Below are positions 17,671 to 27,033 of a stretch of DNA of 64,000 nucleotides, one piece after another. The notes below the pieces were generated by a model. The model was not told where the DNA came from and ran no database searches. It saw only the letters and a list, made by a program, of their open reading frames with translations. The DNA is from Vibrio tasmaniensis. Lineage in GTDB: Bacteria > Pseudomonadota > Gammaproteobacteria > Enterobacterales > Vibrionaceae. Numbering within the stretch: position 1 is the stretch's first letter; each line of letters starts with the position of its first letter. Both the position numbers and the translations under genes were made by a program. The stretch is taken from assembly GCF_024347635.1 (NCBI RefSeq), contig NZ_AP025510.1, positions 1,426,001 through 1,490,000 of the forward strand. Reading direction: 5' to 3'.

Positions 17671-18422
17671 CTAAGTCTCCTGTCTTTCTCAGTTGTCTTA
17701 CTCACAAACACCACCTTCTCATTATAGTGAATCAATTGAAATTCCATATAAGAATTTAATTCAAGTGCTTGTAGCTAAACAAAGTTCTGATGAGCTTACC
17801 TGAATTAATGATGCATCTATTTATGGTGGGTCTAAATACGTTACCAGTGACTCTGATAACGTATTTCATGGTCTCTTTGTTGCATAAAGAAGAGACTTTG
17901 CAGAAGCTAAAGGTAATTAGGGCATGTTGATCTTTCGAGCAGGTTCTTTCTGCTATAAAAGAGCTAGCTAATGGTAAAACATACCGAATGATTGAGACTT
18001 TGATTCGAATTAAATTCTGAAATGATAAATATATTATATTTAATAATGCTTATTTAGTAATCACTGTTGAGTTTGATATCAAATCAAGTGGCTGATTTTA
18101 TTGGGTATAGGATGAATGTCGCAAAAATTATCTTTTAGAACACTAAAGTTTTAAATTCTATTTATAATTAGTTATGCGAGATATAATATCACATCGTACC
18201 TGTTGCTTAGGTGTTTTTTAGCTATATATGTGACTTTACAGGGGAGTTATCTTTCTGATTTGAAAGAATAATTAAATAGATGAGATAAAAAAGTTGGCGA
18301 AAATCAGAAGCTTGGCATACACTTTCCTTGTAAATGACCTTATCTCATTGATTGAATAGGGTAAATGCTTTGGCGCTACTGAAGATGGTAGCAATGTATA
18401 ACATAGCTTTGAGGAAAGTTTT
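17671..18422. other. AT-rich 750-bp gap before ihfA
   Basis: Low-GC sequence carrying the promoter of the XRE gene, a candidate 46-aa frame (17790-17930), a 10-bp inverted repeat (AAATACGTTA/TAACGTATTT, 17834-17866) inside that frame, and the ihfA promoter and leader. It lies where pheS-pheT would be expected in other gammaproteobacteria, so it may mark a rearrangement junction. Confidence 0.55.
17790..17930 (+). CDS. Candidate 46-aa membrane peptide (doubtful)
   Basis: ATG frame MSLPELMMHLFMVGLNTLPV continuing through TLITYFMVSLL to TGA, with one plausible membrane helix and a basic tail. There is no good ribosome site. The same frame stays open for 29 further codons after the TGA, so this could also be the remnant of a longer gene. 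Coding status is uncertain. Confidence 0.25.
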   Translation: MSLPELMMHLFMVGLNTLPVTLITYFMVSLLHKEETLQKLKVIRAC

Positions 18423-18719
18423 ATGGCACTCACTAAAGCCGATTTGGCTGAGAACCTGTTTGAAACACTCGGATACAGCAAGCGGGATGCCAAGGAAACG
18501 GTTGAAGTGTTTTTCGAAGAAGTTCGTAAAGCACTCGAAAATGGCGAACAGGTAAAACTGTCTGGTTTTGGTAACTTTGATCTTCGTGAGAAAAACGAGC
18601 GACCTGGTCGTAACCCGAAAACTGGTGAAGACATTCCGATTTCTGCTCGACGTGTTGTTACTTTTAGACCGGGACAAAAATTAAAAGCCCGAGTCGAAAA
18701 TATTAAAATCGAGAAGTAG
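18423..18719 (+). CDS. ihfA: Integration host factor alpha subunit
   Basis: DNA-bending subunit (98 aa) that pairs with IhfB and acts in replication, recombination and sigma-54 promoters. It is close to E. coli IhfA along its length ([23 protein letters not shown], then [14 protein letters not shown]) with the DNA-intercalating arm [27 protein letters not shown] gives a strong ribosome site. In most gammaproteobacteria ihfA follows pheT; here the upstream neighbour is an XRE gene on the other strand, so it has its own promoter. The downstream neighbour relV matches the V. cholerae arrangement. A strong terminator follows. Confidence 0.97.
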   Translation: MALTKADLAENLFETLGYSKRDAKETVEVFFEEVRKALENGEQVKLSGFGNFDLREKNERPGRNPKTGEDIPISARRVVTFRPGQKLKARVENIKIEK

Positions 18720-18729
18720 CCAAGCAATA

Positions 18730-18754
18730 GACCACGCCAAGCGTGGTCTTTTTG
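18730..18754 (+). terminator. Terminator of ihfA
   Basis: GACCACGC pairs with GCGTGGTC around CAA and is followed by six T. Confidence 0.93.
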
Positions 18755-18935
18755 TATCTGCGTTTTATGCATCATTTGCTGACTTCCTTGTCACTAGTTT
18801 CTCATAGTGGTGTCACCTAACTCTCTTTTCTTAGCTGTCCTCTCCTGTTTTTATCACCATTAGTGACATCTCTATATTTTGCTTTCTGATAGCAATTAAG
18901 CAATGAAGTAATGAAAGCAACGCGAGAACGCTAAT

Positions 18936-18967
18936 AAAAAGAAAGGGCTGCGATTATGCAGCCCTTT
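18936..18967 (-). terminator. Terminator of relV
   Basis: On the minus strand AAAGGGCTGC pairs with GCAGCCCTTT around ATAATC and is followed by CTTTTTA. Confidence 0.85.
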
Positions 18968-18991
18968 GTCGTTCTTGTTTATGATAAGCGG

Positions 18992-19768
18992 TTAAGCCGC
19001 TTTAATGTGCGTTGTAATGTACGGTTGCCATGCTTGTTGGTAGAGCTCTAAAGATTGGCGTCTTAGGCTATTGATTTGTGCCGCTTCGATATCGTTGATT
19101 GGGCGATGTTCTGCAATTGCGTGACGCTCAATGCCTTGGATGATTTCGTAGAGTTCGTGCTCAGGGCCACTTTTCACATCAGCAATCGCTTTTAAGTGAA
19201 GTTGAACCTCTGCAATGATGTTGGTCTTTGGCAAACGAACCAACAAGTTAAGGTCACGGTAGCCAGAATCGGCTGGTGATTTAAACTTGTTTTTCAGCTT
19301 AACAACGTCTGCTTCACGGCTTAGCGCTTCGTAAACTTCAACCAAGCTTTCTACATCGTTCGCGATGATAGTTGCACGGGCTAAGTCGGTAATTTTTGTC
19401 ACATCACCATCAAGCTCAAGGGCGATTTTTTCTTCTGCACGAGCTTGAGATTTAACGCCAGCAAATAGCACTTCAGAATTGGTGAGTAGGGCAGTACTTT
19501 TACAGATAGTTTCTAGTTCAGCTTGGCCTTGATGCGCCTTGCTGTACAGAATATCGAAGTCGGTGTAAGGCTGAGTCGGGCGTGAGTCGAAGGCTTTGAT
19601 GCCGTAGAGGCCGCTCAAACTATGACGGAATACATTTGATGAAACTTGGTTTTGCGCAGGAGTGCGCGTTTGATCAGTCGAACTTGTTGAAACAGGTGCT
19701 GCTGCGAATGCAGGCGCTCGGCTCAATACCAATAGCATTAGGGCCGTCGTGCGGAGAAATACACTCAT
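18992..19768 (-). CDS. relV: RelV, small alarmone (p)ppGpp synthetase
   Basis: RelA/SpoT-type synthetase domain of 258 aa without hydrolase or regulatory domains. Lys106, Asp128, Arg131, Leu149 and Glu187 (VKSQARAEEK, ITDLARAT, AEVQLHLKAI) align at an offset of one with residues reported, from memory, as essential in V. cholerae RelV (Lys107, Asp129, Arg132, Leu150, Glu188). The GYRDLNLLV strand is also conserved. TGGAG before the ATG makes this start solid, and the N terminus MSVFLRTTALMLLVLSRAPA then FAAAPVS looks like a signal peptide, odd for an ATP-using enzyme. The ihfA neighbour matches V. cholerae. Family assignment is strong; location in the cell is open. Confidence 0.92.
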   Translation of the reverse strand: MSVFLRTTALMLLVLSRAPAFAAAPVSTSSTDQTRTPAQNQVSSNVFRHSLSGLYGIKAFDSRPTQPYTDFDILYSKAHQGQAELETICKSTALLTNSEVLFAGVKSQARAEEKIALELDGDVTKITDLARATIIANDVESLVEVYEALSREADVVKLKNKFKSPADSGYRDLNLLVRLPKTNIIAEVQLHLKAIADVKSGPEHELYEIIQGIERHAIAEHRPINDIEAAQINSLRRQSLELYQQAWQPYITTHIKAA

Positions 19769-20091
19769 TCAAACTCCAAAATACAAGGTTACAAAAACGG
19801 GAAGTCAAAAGGGGTAACCAGTAACGCATAAGAGTAAAAACAGTTTAACTAAACTCACTATATATTAAATGGGGCTAGCTAAGACAGAAACCAACTCTAA
19901 CGTTTAATATTGCTTTAAAATGTGAAGATATAGACAAATAATCCAACCGTTAGTTCCGCAATTATCAGAACTTTGAACTTAGCCAGTTTCTGATTTTATC
20001 GAAACCAATGTGGTACTTTAAACCAAGCTAAGGTTGCTCTTACCTCTCTATACTGTACCCTTGCATTATGACTGTTTAACATGAACGAAAG
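19769..20091. other. Divergent promoter region of relV and tpm
   Basis: About 320 bases, AT-rich, with promoters for the two divergent genes. I see no further gene, hairpin or recognisable operator. Confidence 0.5.
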
Positions 20092-20745
20092 ATGAATAAT
20101 CCTGAATTTTGGCACAATAAATGGGCAGCCAACCAAATTGGTTTCCACCTTGAAGATGTAAATCCACTTCTGATTAAATTTTGGGAAAAGACGGAGCCTA
20201 GTTACGAGAAGAGTGTGTTTGTGCCTCTTTGTGGCAAAAGTGAAGACCTGATTTGGCTAGCGACCAAGCATGAAGAGGTTCAAGGTGTCGAATTAAGCCA
20301 GATCGCGGTTCGCGCATTTTTTGCAGAGCACCTTTACACCCCGACTGTGACTCAAATCAGTGGTCAGCACGAGTTGTACCAATTCGATGAGCTTAACGTT
20401 TACACGGGTGATTATTTCACCGCGCCCATTCGGCCAGTCGACATCATTTATGATCGAGCTTCTTTGGTGGCTTTACCTGCTGAGATACGCGTGCAATATG
20501 TAGAGCGTTTGAAGCAACTGTTAAAGCCTGGCGGCAAGATCTTGTTGGTTACATTGGATTACGACCAAAGCGAGATGGCCGGGCCTCCGTTTAGCGTACC
20601 TAAGTTAGAAATCGATCAGTTGTTCGCGGGATACAAAATCACATTGTTGAATCAAGATATCGCAGACGATGAACATCCGAAGATTGCTAAGAAAGGTTTG
20701 TCTCGATTCAGTGAAGAAGTGTATTTGATTGAGTCTGACGCTTAA
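20092..20745 (+). CDS. tpm: Thiopurine S-methyltransferase
   Basis: SAM-dependent cytoplasmic methyltransferase of 217 aa, the usual length of bacterial Tpm, which acts on thiopurines and on selenium and tellurium compounds. The N terminus [20 protein letters not shown], the stretch [16 protein letters not shown] and [15 protein letters not shown] form the SAM site, with [10 protein letters not shown] and [13 protein letters not shown] further on; all are TPMT signatures. Same neighbourhood (relV, purT) as in V. cholerae. Terminator at 20803. Confidence 0.95.
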   Translation: MNNPEFWHNKWAANQIGFHLEDVNPLLIKFWEKTEPSYEKSVFVPLCGKSEDLIWLATKHEEVQGVELSQIAVRAFFAEHLYTPTVTQISGQHELYQFDELNVYTGDYFTAPIRPVDIIYDRASLVALPAEIRVQYVERLKQLLKPGGKILLVTLDYDQSEMAGPPFSVPKLEIDQLFAGYKITLLNQDIADDEHPKIAKKGLSRFSEEVYLIESDA

Positions 20746-20802
20746 GTTCAGTGAGCTTTCAAGCGAAAAGACCGCTCAAATAAAAAAGAAGACACCAACA
20801 AC

Positions 20803-20830
20803 AAGACGGGCTCGATAGCCCGTCTTTTTT
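20803..20830. terminator. Terminator between tpm and purT (convergent)
   Basis: AAGACGGGCT pairs with AGCCCGTCTT around CGAT, with T6 on the plus side; on the minus side CTTGTTG follows, so it is mainly the tpm terminator. Confidence 0.88.
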
Positions 20831-20875
20831 ATTGTTCAAATCTGAAGTTGTGATTGTTCAGAATGAAATCGCTGG

Positions 20876-22051
20876 TTAGTAAATTACTTTTACTTTAGAA
20901 GCACTCTCAATTGCATCTTCAATCGCTGTCTCGGTGCTGTTACGACGAGTAAGCGCCACACCTAAACGACGGCGACCATCGATATCAGGTTTACCAAACA
21001 GGCGAACTTGCGTTTGTGGTGCGTCTAGAGCCTCTGTAAGACCTTCAAAACGAATGTTGTTCGAAGTGCCTTGACCTAAGATAACCGCAGATGCACATGG
21101 GCCGTATTGCGTGATTGATTTGATTGGCATACCCGTAAACGCGCGTACGTGTAGTGCAAATTCCGATGAATCTTGAGACATCAATGTTACTAAGCCAGTA
21201 TCGTGTGGGCGAGGGGACACTTCGTTGAAGATAACGTGATCGCCTTTAACAAACAGCTCTACGCCGAAAATACCGTGACCACCTAGTGCGTTAACTACTT
21301 GTTCAGCCGTGTATTGAGCAGCTTTAAGTGCGTTGTCTGACATCACTTGTGGCTGCCATGATTCACGGTAATCACCATCTTCTTGACGGTGGCCGATTGG
21401 TGCACAGAAATGAACGCCGTCGACTGCGCGAACGGTTAGAAGCGTGATTTCGTAATCAAAATCGATGAAGCCTTCAACGATCACACGACCGGCACCAGTA
21501 CGACCACCTTCTTGTGCGTAGTCCCAAGACTTCTGAATGTCTTCTTGTGTTTTGATAACACTTTGGCCTTTACCTGAAGAACTCATTACTGGCTTAACAA
21601 CGCAAGGCATGCCCACGAATTCAATAGCGGCAGCAAAGTCTTCAAAGGTGTCTGCAAAGCGATAAGGAGAAGTGCTCAATTTTAGCTCTTCAGCAGCTAG
21701 GCGACGGATACCTTCGCGGTTCATCGTTAGCTTCGTCGCATTTGCAGTGGGAACGACATTTAAGCCTTGTGCTTCTAGCTCTACCAACTTGCTGGTGGCA
21801 ATAGCTTCAATTTCAGGAACCACATAATCTGGCTTTTCTAGTTCAATGATCGCTTGAAGTGCATCACCGTCTAACATGTCTAAAACATGGCTACGATGCG
21901 CAACTTGCATCGCTGGTGCGTCTGCGTAACGGTCACATGCAATAACTTCCAAGCCTAAACGTTGGCACTCGATAGCAACTTCTTTACCGAGTTCACCTGA
22001 ACCTAATAGAAGCACACGAGTAGCATTTTCACGAGTAGCAGTACCAAACAT
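20876..22051 (-). CDS. purT: Formate-dependent phosphoribosylglycinamide formyltransferase
   Basis: Purine biosynthesis enzyme (391 aa) that makes formyl-GAR from GAR, formate and ATP, the folate-free alternative to PurN. ATP-grasp family: N-terminal preATP-grasp domain ([20 protein letters not shown]), ATP-binding with [16 protein letters not shown], and metal ligands in [20 protein letters not shown], where HDTG follows. A PurR box lies about 70 bases upstream of the start, which fits purine repression. Length matches E. coli PurT (392 aa). Confidence 0.97.
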   Translation of the reverse strand: MFGTATRENATRVLLLGSGELGKEVAIECQRLGLEVIACDRYADAPAMQVAHRSHVLDMLDGDALQAIIELEKPDYVVPEIEAIATSKLVELEAQGLNVVPTANATKLTMNREGIRRLAAEELKLSTSPYRFADTFEDFAAAIEFVGMPCVVKPVMSSSGKGQSVIKTQEDIQKSWDYAQEGGRTGAGRVIVEGFIDFDYEITLLTVRAVDGVHFCAPIGHRQEDGDYRESWQPQVMSDNALKAAQYTAEQVVNALGGHGIFGVELFVKGDHVIFNEVSPRPHDTGLVTLMSQDSSEFALHVRAFTGMPIKSITQYGPCASAVILGQGTSNNIRFEGLTEALDAPQTQVRLFGKPDIDGRRRLGVALTRRNSTETAIEDAIESASKVKVIY

Positions 22052-22118
22052 AGAAATTCCTTCCGATCTTTTGAACGATTGATTGAAAACGGGGTGATCA
22101 TACTTATTTCAATGATAA

Positions 22119-22134
22119 AAGCAAACGTTTGCGC
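22119..22134 (-). promoter_or_regulatory. PurR operator upstream of purT
   Basis: The palindrome GCAAACGTTTGC (22121-22132) matches the PurR consensus core and lies 70-80 bases before the purT start. Confidence 0.9.
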
Positions 22135-22158
22135 GGTTGTTGCGTTAATTACAGGCAT

Positions 22159-22190
22159 AAAAAAAGCAGCTCTGTAAAATGGAGCTGCTT
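22159..22190 (-). terminator. Terminator of cdd
   Basis: AAGCAGCTC pairs with GAGCTGCTT; on the minus strand T7 follows. Confidence 0.9.
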
Positions 22191-22217
22191 CTTTAAAACT
22201 TTGTTAATTATATGTAC

Positions 22218-23105
22218 TTAGATTGCTAAGTAAGTCACTGGTATGTCGGGATTAATCGCTTCCAACGTAGACTGCGTATCCGCTAGGTGACTGATGCTAC
22301 CTTCGGCAATTTCAACCAAGGCGGCACTTTCAATTTGTTCAAAATCGAAGCTAGCCAGTTTAAGTTGAATCAACGCCACTTGTAGAGGTGGTAGGCTAGG
22401 GTTGAACGCTGCGTTTTCTGCGTAAGCACCCGTGAAAATCTCACCTGACGTCAGTTGTAGTGAAACACCACTTAGGTTTTTGGTGTAAGGAGCATGGCTG
22501 CGGTTTAGTGCTGCTAGTGCTTCTACAACAATAGGCGTTGTTTCTTCAGTCGTGTGCTGATGATCAAGCTTAGTCATTAGGCCAGTCGTCACACCTAAAT
22601 CAGCAGGGCCGAACGAGTCTGGCAGGTATTCTTGCAGAGACATTTCATCACGTTGTGGAAGCTGAACTTTAAGCTCTTTCGCAGTGGTCAGTTCGTTCAT
22701 GAACTGACGACAGTGACCACAGGGGCTGAAATTGATCGTGATATCGGAGATACCTTGTTCGCCTTTCATCCAAGCATGGCTGATTGCAGATTGCTCAGCG
22801 TGAACGGTTTGACCAAGTTGAGCACCAGCGATTTCAAGGTTTGCACCAAAATACAGAGTGCCAGACAAACCACGTACGATTGCACCAACATAAAAGTCAG
22901 ATAACGGCGCGTAAGAATACGCAGCGGCAAAAGGAAGTAGCGCAATACGTAGCTCGTCATCCGCTAAACCACTTGCTTGCAGTAGGCTAGCAAATTGTTC
23001 TGGAGACAATGTCGCGTCAAAGTTGTCTGCTAATACGATGTCACTCAAAAGTGCTTTGATTGCTGTTGGAGCACTTTCCAGCGCCAGGGTAATACGACTG
23101 TTCAT
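22218..23105 (-). CDS. cdd: Cytidine deaminase
   Basis: Zinc enzyme that converts cytidine and deoxycytidine to uridine and deoxyuridine for pyrimidine salvage. It is 295 aa with the long two-domain layout of E. coli Cdd (294 aa): the catalytic half has TVHAEQSAI and [11 protein letters not shown], giving the catalytic Glu and zinc ligands; the C-terminal half is the degenerate second deaminase domain ([20 protein letters not shown]). A CRP-type site lies 55 bases upstream, in line with CRP/CytR control of this gene in E. coli. Confidence 0.96.
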   Translation of the reverse strand: MNSRITLALESAPTAIKALLSDIVLADNFDATLSPEQFASLLQASGLADDELRIALLPFAAAYSYAPLSDFYVGAIVRGLSGTLYFGANLEIAGAQLGQTVHAEQSAISHAWMKGEQGISDITINFSPCGHCRQFMNELTTAKELKVQLPQRDEMSLQEYLPDSFGPADLGVTTGLMTKLDHQHTTEETTPIVVEALAALNRSHAPYTKNLSGVSLQLTSGEIFTGAYAENAAFNPSLPPLQVALIQLKLASFDFEQIESAALVEIAEGSISHLADTQSTLEAINPDIPVTYLAI

Positions 23106-23160
23106 GTTGAATCCTTAATTGACCTTAGGCTTTAAGTTTATGCAATACTCAGGAATTTTC

Positions 23161-23176
23161 TGTGACAAATATCACT
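23161..23176 (-). promoter_or_regulatory. CRP-type site upstream of cdd
   Basis: TGTGA-CAAATA-TCACT fits the CRP consensus TGTGA-N6-TCACA with one mismatch and lies 56-71 bases before the cdd ATG. Confidence 0.75.
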
Positions 23177-23321
23177 ATTATATTGTTGCTGTTACATTGA
23201 CTTGCATAGTTAGAGTGAGGTCACACTTGAAATCGATTGCAATAGCTATTTTTGCAGTTGATATCGCACTTATCGCCCGTAATAGAGCGTAACTAGTCTG
23301 CTATTACTAACTAAATGTGAG

Positions 23322-23368
23322 AAAAAAGCCCAAGCAGGCACTGAAATCAACAGTATTCTGGTTGGGCT
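23322..23368 (-). terminator. Probable terminator of lrgA-lrgB
   Basis: On the minus strand AGCCCAACCAG pairs with CTG-CTTGGGCT across a 20-base loop and is followed by T6. Confidence 0.6.
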
Positions 23369-23390
23369 GAATCGTGTGATGAGGTTTTAG

Positions 23391-24068
23391 TTAAGAATAG
23401 AACCAAACCACGAGCGAAAATATACTCGGAGCAATGATTGAGGTAATGACGCCACAAAGCACAAGCGCTAGAGAGCTGAATGCAGCATCTTCCTGATTCT
23501 TTTCAGCGCATGTCGCAGTACCTAAAGCGTGAGACACAGTACCCATGGTTAAACCACGTGCGATAGGGTTTTTAATGCCAATGAGATTGTAGATTGGGTA
23601 AGCAAAGATTGCCCCAAATAGACCAACAATCAATACCAGTATTGCCGCAATCGCTGCTTCACCACCTAAATGGCTAGACACTTCCATAGCAATTGGCGTG
23701 GTGACTGACTTGCCTAATAAACTCGCAATCAAACTTAAGTCCGCTTTAAAAGCCACGGCGATTAATGCTGTCGTTGTCATCGACATCACACTGCCTAGCG
23801 TGCAAGCGAAGGTAATGATTCGCCAGTTTGCTCTGATTTGAGGTAGCTGTTCGTAAAGCGGGTAAGCAAGGGCAACAACCGCAGGCTGCAGCATGTAGGT
23901 AATCCATGTGTTGTCTGCATAGTAAGTCTCAAACGGTACTTTGAAGAACGTGAGTATCGGAATGATGATACCAATACTGATTAGTAGGGGATTACACAGC
24001 GGTGAGTTTACTTTTTTACTGACCCAGCGAGCAAACAGGAATACCACGATGGTGAGTAGAATCCACAT
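23391..24068 (-). CDS. lrgB: LrgB/CidB-family membrane protein
   Basis: Inner-membrane partner (225 aa) of the LrgA/CidA protein encoded just upstream; the pair is linked to murein hydrolase control, and in some bacteria to pyruvate or glycolate transport. Visible features are NPLLISIGIIIPIL, LLGKSVTTPIAMEVSSHLGG (the most conserved block of the family) and GTVSHALGTATCAEKN. Six to seven membrane helices. Its ATG is two bases past the stop of lrgA. Which function applies in this organism is not known. Confidence 0.92.
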   Translation of the reverse strand: MWILLTIVVFLFARWVSKKVNSPLCNPLLISIGIIIPILTFFKVPFETYYADNTWITYMLQPAVVALAYPLYEQLPQIRANWRIITFACTLGSVMSMTTTALIAVAFKADLSLIASLLGKSVTTPIAMEVSSHLGGEAAIAAILVLIVGLFGAIFAYPIYNLIGIKNPIARGLTMGTVSHALGTATCAEKNQEDAAFSSLALVLCGVITSIIAPSIFSLVVWFYS

Positions 24069-24070
24069 GA

Positions 24071-24442
24071 TCAGTTACCTCTCGATAGCAAGCGGTCTAA
24101 GAACCATGATAAGGACACCAACACCAGTAACGTGCCGCCAACGGCGCTTGCCATAATTGGCAATGCGTTCGCGATGAGCATGTCGAAGTGATCCATCAAC
24201 CCAACACTGATCGGAACAAACAGTAAGATCATTAGGCGGATAATCAAGCTTGCACCGGGTTGTACCCAGTGCGAAGGGACAATACCAATCACCATGGCGG
24301 CAAACAGAATCAACATGCCAAAAATACTGCCTGGGATTGAGGTATCCAAAAAGTGCTGTAACGCGTTACCTGCTGTAAGTGCACCTATGATTAAGGTGAA
24401 GGAGATTAAGCAGTAAACCAGCTGGATCAATCTTTCTTTCAA
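24071..24442 (-). CDS. lrgA: LrgA/CidA-family holin-like protein
   Basis: Membrane protein of 123 aa with four helices, usual for the family. [33 protein letters not shown] and [10 protein letters not shown] are the conserved blocks. It is the first gene of the lrgA-lrgB pair, and the sbcB start lies upstream on the same strand side, with 25 bases between the sbcB stop and this ATG, so all three may be co-transcribed from sbcB. Confidence 0.92.
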   Translation of the reverse strand: MKERLIQLVYCLISFTLIIGALTAGNALQHFLDTSIPGSIFGMLILFAAMVIGIVPSHWVQPGASLIIRLMILLFVPISVGLMDHFDMLIANALPIMASAVGGTLLVLVSLSWFLDRLLSRGN

Positions 24443-24467
24443 AGTGTTACGTCTCTTGATAATGGAA

Positions 24468-25892
24468 TTAGCTAGCTAACTTTTCTACGTATTGATAAAC
24501 CGCCTTCAAGATAGCCATTTTCTTCTCGTCGCTTTCATGTTCGTGCGCGAGGTTTTCAAGGTTGAGCATGTACTCTTCTAAACGGCATTCATAAAACTCT
24601 CGACAATGGTTCGCCCATTTCAATTGCTCAGCTTCGTCGAGTGTCCATGGGAAGTTACGCGCACGGTAACGGAACAGTAACGGTTTAATACGTTCGTCGC
24701 TGAAGGTGATATCCAAAGCGGCCAAGTTATTTGGGTCAGTTTCGCGAATGATGTTCATCGCTGTTTTATCAGCAGGTGAAAAGAAACCGTCGTAAAGGTG
24801 TGTATCAACATCATCACTCTTCTCGTACTCTCGTTCTTGTGAGTACAGGCCGATCAGTTTTTCGCGGATCTCTGGGTGTTCGCGCAGCAGTGCCAAGTTC
24901 TTCAAGCATTGTTGGCGATCGATACCGATTGTTTCGGCATTTTCAGCCGTCAGCGTTTTGGCTGGAGCAAGGATAGGGCACTTGTTCAGTTGGACCAATT
25001 TGATTGGCACAGGGAGCTCGTCTTCACCCAGTTCACTGCGTTTGGTGTAAAGCCTTTCTCTGAGTTCATCAGCGTCCAGCTCTAATAATGGGCTTGGATC
25101 TTTCGCTAAATCAACCACGATAACCGCATTTTGATTGGTTGGGTGCCAAGCCATAGGCACAACCCAGCTTGTGTAGTTGCAGTCACGGCCAAACATGCCC
25201 GAAACGTGCATCAATGGCGTCATGTTTACAATATCAACCAGGTCATTCAGCTTGCGCTTATGACGCATATTGTAAAGGTAATCGAACATCTTAGGTTGTG
25301 CTGATTTCAGCTTCTTCGCTAACTCGATGGTCGCAATAACATCGGCCATCGCATCGTGCGCGTTCTCATGTTCGATGCCGTTTGCCACAGATAGGTGTTC
25401 CAGTTTGAAGCTTGGATAACCTTCTTCGTTCTCTGGCCAAACAATGCCTTCAGGGCGCAGTGCGTGAACAGCGCGCATTACATCGAGTAGATCCCAACGA
25501 GAGTTGCCGTTCTGCCAGCTCCACGCATATGGGTCGATGAAGTTTCGGTAACAGGTGTAACGCGTTACTTCGTCATCGAATCTAATACTGTTGTAGCCAA
25601 GGCTTGTGGTGTTTGGTTTCGCTAACTCAGCATGAATCTTAGCGATAAATTCTGGCTCAGGGAGACCTTGTGAAGCCGCTTTCTGTGGTGTGATACGGGT
25701 TATCAACACAGCTTCAGGCGCAGGGAGGTAATCAGCAGGAGGTTGGCAATAGATAACCAGAGGCTCTCCAATAACATTGAAATCTTGGTCGGTACGAACA
25801 CCCGCAAACTGACTCGGACGGTCTTTTGCTGGGCTAACGCCCCACGTTTCGTAATCGAAAAAGAAGTAGGTCGGCTGATTATCTGAACTCAT
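24468..25892 (-). CDS. sbcB: Exodeoxyribonuclease I
   Basis: Processive 3'-5' single-strand DNA exonuclease of 474 aa, matching the length of E. coli ExoI (475 aa). DEDD-type catalytic residues start with [20 protein letters not shown] (Asp and Glu of Exo I), then [20 protein letters not shown] (Exo II) and [19 protein letters not shown] (Exo III). The C-terminal SH3-like and helical domains follow ([16 protein letters not shown], the conserved DNA-contact block). Acts in recombination and mismatch repair. Same neighbourhood as in V. cholerae. Confidence 0.97.
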   Translation of the reverse strand: MSSDNQPTYFFFDYETWGVSPAKDRPSQFAGVRTDQDFNVIGEPLVIYCQPPADYLPAPEAVLITRITPQKAASQGLPEPEFIAKIHAELAKPNTTSLGYNSIRFDDEVTRYTCYRNFIDPYAWSWQNGNSRWDLLDVMRAVHALRPEGIVWPENEEGYPSFKLEHLSVANGIEHENAHDAMADVIATIELAKKLKSAQPKMFDYLYNMRHKRKLNDLVDIVNMTPLMHVSGMFGRDCNYTSWVVPMAWHPTNQNAVIVVDLAKDPSPLLELDADELRERLYTKRSELGEDELPVPIKLVQLNKCPILAPAKTLTAENAETIGIDRQQCLKNLALLREHPEIREKLIGLYSQEREYEKSDDVDTHLYDGFFSPADKTAMNIIRETDPNNLAALDITFSDERIKPLLFRYRARNFPWTLDEAEQLKWANHCREFYECRLEEYMLNLENLAHEHESDEKKMAILKAVYQYVEKLAS

Positions 25893-26097
25893 TGAATTTC
25901 CTGAACAGCAAGCGCGGAGCGTTTACTGTGGCTGAAGGTTAGTTTTGTTCAGTATCTGATAGTATGCGGTACACGTGCAACCCAGATCACAAATAAATTG
26001 TCGGAAAACGGTGCTTTACTATTCAATCGAGTCGTTGGGGATGCCTTTGAATCCAGTTGAGGCGATTTGTTAGTTAATACAATCTGTCTAGCGTCGT

Positions 26098-26946
26098 TTA
26101 ATCCGATGGAGGTGAGAGTATCAACTGGACTTTCTGTTTGATGGTTAACTCTCGGTTCCTCAAATCTTTGAATATAGTCTTCCATTCTTGAAAGGTGACG
26201 ACTATCGGGTTAAAACTGTTTACGGGCTTGGTGACGCCGTAACGCACAGTTTCAACTTCAGGTTCGAATGTACCAAACAACTTATCCCAAATGATCAAAA
26301 CACCGGCGTAGTTCTTATCGATGTATTGCGGGTTTTTTCCGTGATGTACTCGATGATGCGAAGGGGTGTTAAAGATGTATTCAAGTGGTCCCAAGCTTCG
26401 TATCCATTGTGTATGGACAAAGAACTGTAAACCTAGATTCAGAAGGACCACAAAGATCACCCATTTAGGGTCAAAACCTATGATGACCAACGGTACCCAG
26501 AATAGCCACATCCCAGCAAGTGGATACATTAAGCTTTGACGGAAAGCCGTACTGAAGTTCATCTGTTCTGAGCTGTGGTGCGCGACGTGTGCTGCCCACA
26601 TCCATCGAACACGATGGCTTGCTCTATGGAACCAGTAATAGCAAAAGTCTTGCAACACCATTAATACAACAAAACTCAGCACGCCCATGTCGATGTCCAT
26701 TAAACGCCAACCAAACATCCACAGATACAATTGCACGACCAATAACCCGGTGAGTAAATCGGAGAGTTGATGCATTCCCGCAAGCGTGAAGTTACACATC
26801 ACTTCTGAAAGTTTATAGCTGGAGTTATCTGGCAGTCGACCTTGCTTCTGGCCGATAAAATACTCAGCCAACATGCACACCATGAACAAGGGCGCTAATA
26901 CCAACAGTAGCCATTCTGGGTGATTAATTAATGCGTCGATATTCAT
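26098..26946 (-). CDS. Sterol desaturase/fatty acid hydroxylase family membrane protein
   Basis: Integral membrane di-iron enzyme of 282 aa. The eight-histidine pattern is complete: HRASH (in YYWFHRASHR), HVAHH (AAHVAHHSSEQMNFSTAFRQ) and HHRVHHG, spaced by membrane helices. Bacterial members hydroxylate or desaturate lipids such as carotenoids, ether lipids or sterol-like compounds; the substrate here is unknown. A DUF2804 gene lies 87 bases upstream on the same strand and an AraC gene is divergent from that, suggesting one regulated lipid-modifying unit. The C terminus overlaps nothing. Confidence 0.92.
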   Translation of the reverse strand: MNIDALINHPEWLLLVLAPLFMVCMLAEYFIGQKQGRLPDNSSYKLSEVMCNFTLAGMHQLSDLLTGLLVVQLYLWMFGWRLMDIDMGVLSFVVLMVLQDFCYYWFHRASHRVRWMWAAHVAHHSSEQMNFSTAFRQSLMYPLAGMWLFWVPLVIIGFDPKWVIFVVLLNLGLQFFVHTQWIRSLGPLEYIFNTPSHHRVHHGKNPQYIDKNYAGVLIIWDKLFGTFEPEVETVRYGVTKPVNSFNPIVVTFQEWKTIFKDLRNRELTIKQKVQLILSPPSD

Positions 26947-27033
26947 GTTTTATCCTTGTTGAGACGCCATACGCGTTCTTAGTATCAAGTTTGTTTAGAC
27001 TTGAGCGTTGGAGATTCAGTTAGCTGAACTTCG

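Noticed and set aside
17928..17930. Selenocysteine-type recoding of the in-frame TGA
   Set aside because: No SECIS-like hairpin or selenoprotein similarity; a nonsense mutation or chance is simpler.
18272..18775. Minus-strand frames overlapping ihfA
   Set aside because: They mirror the ihfA codons; ihfA itself is certain.
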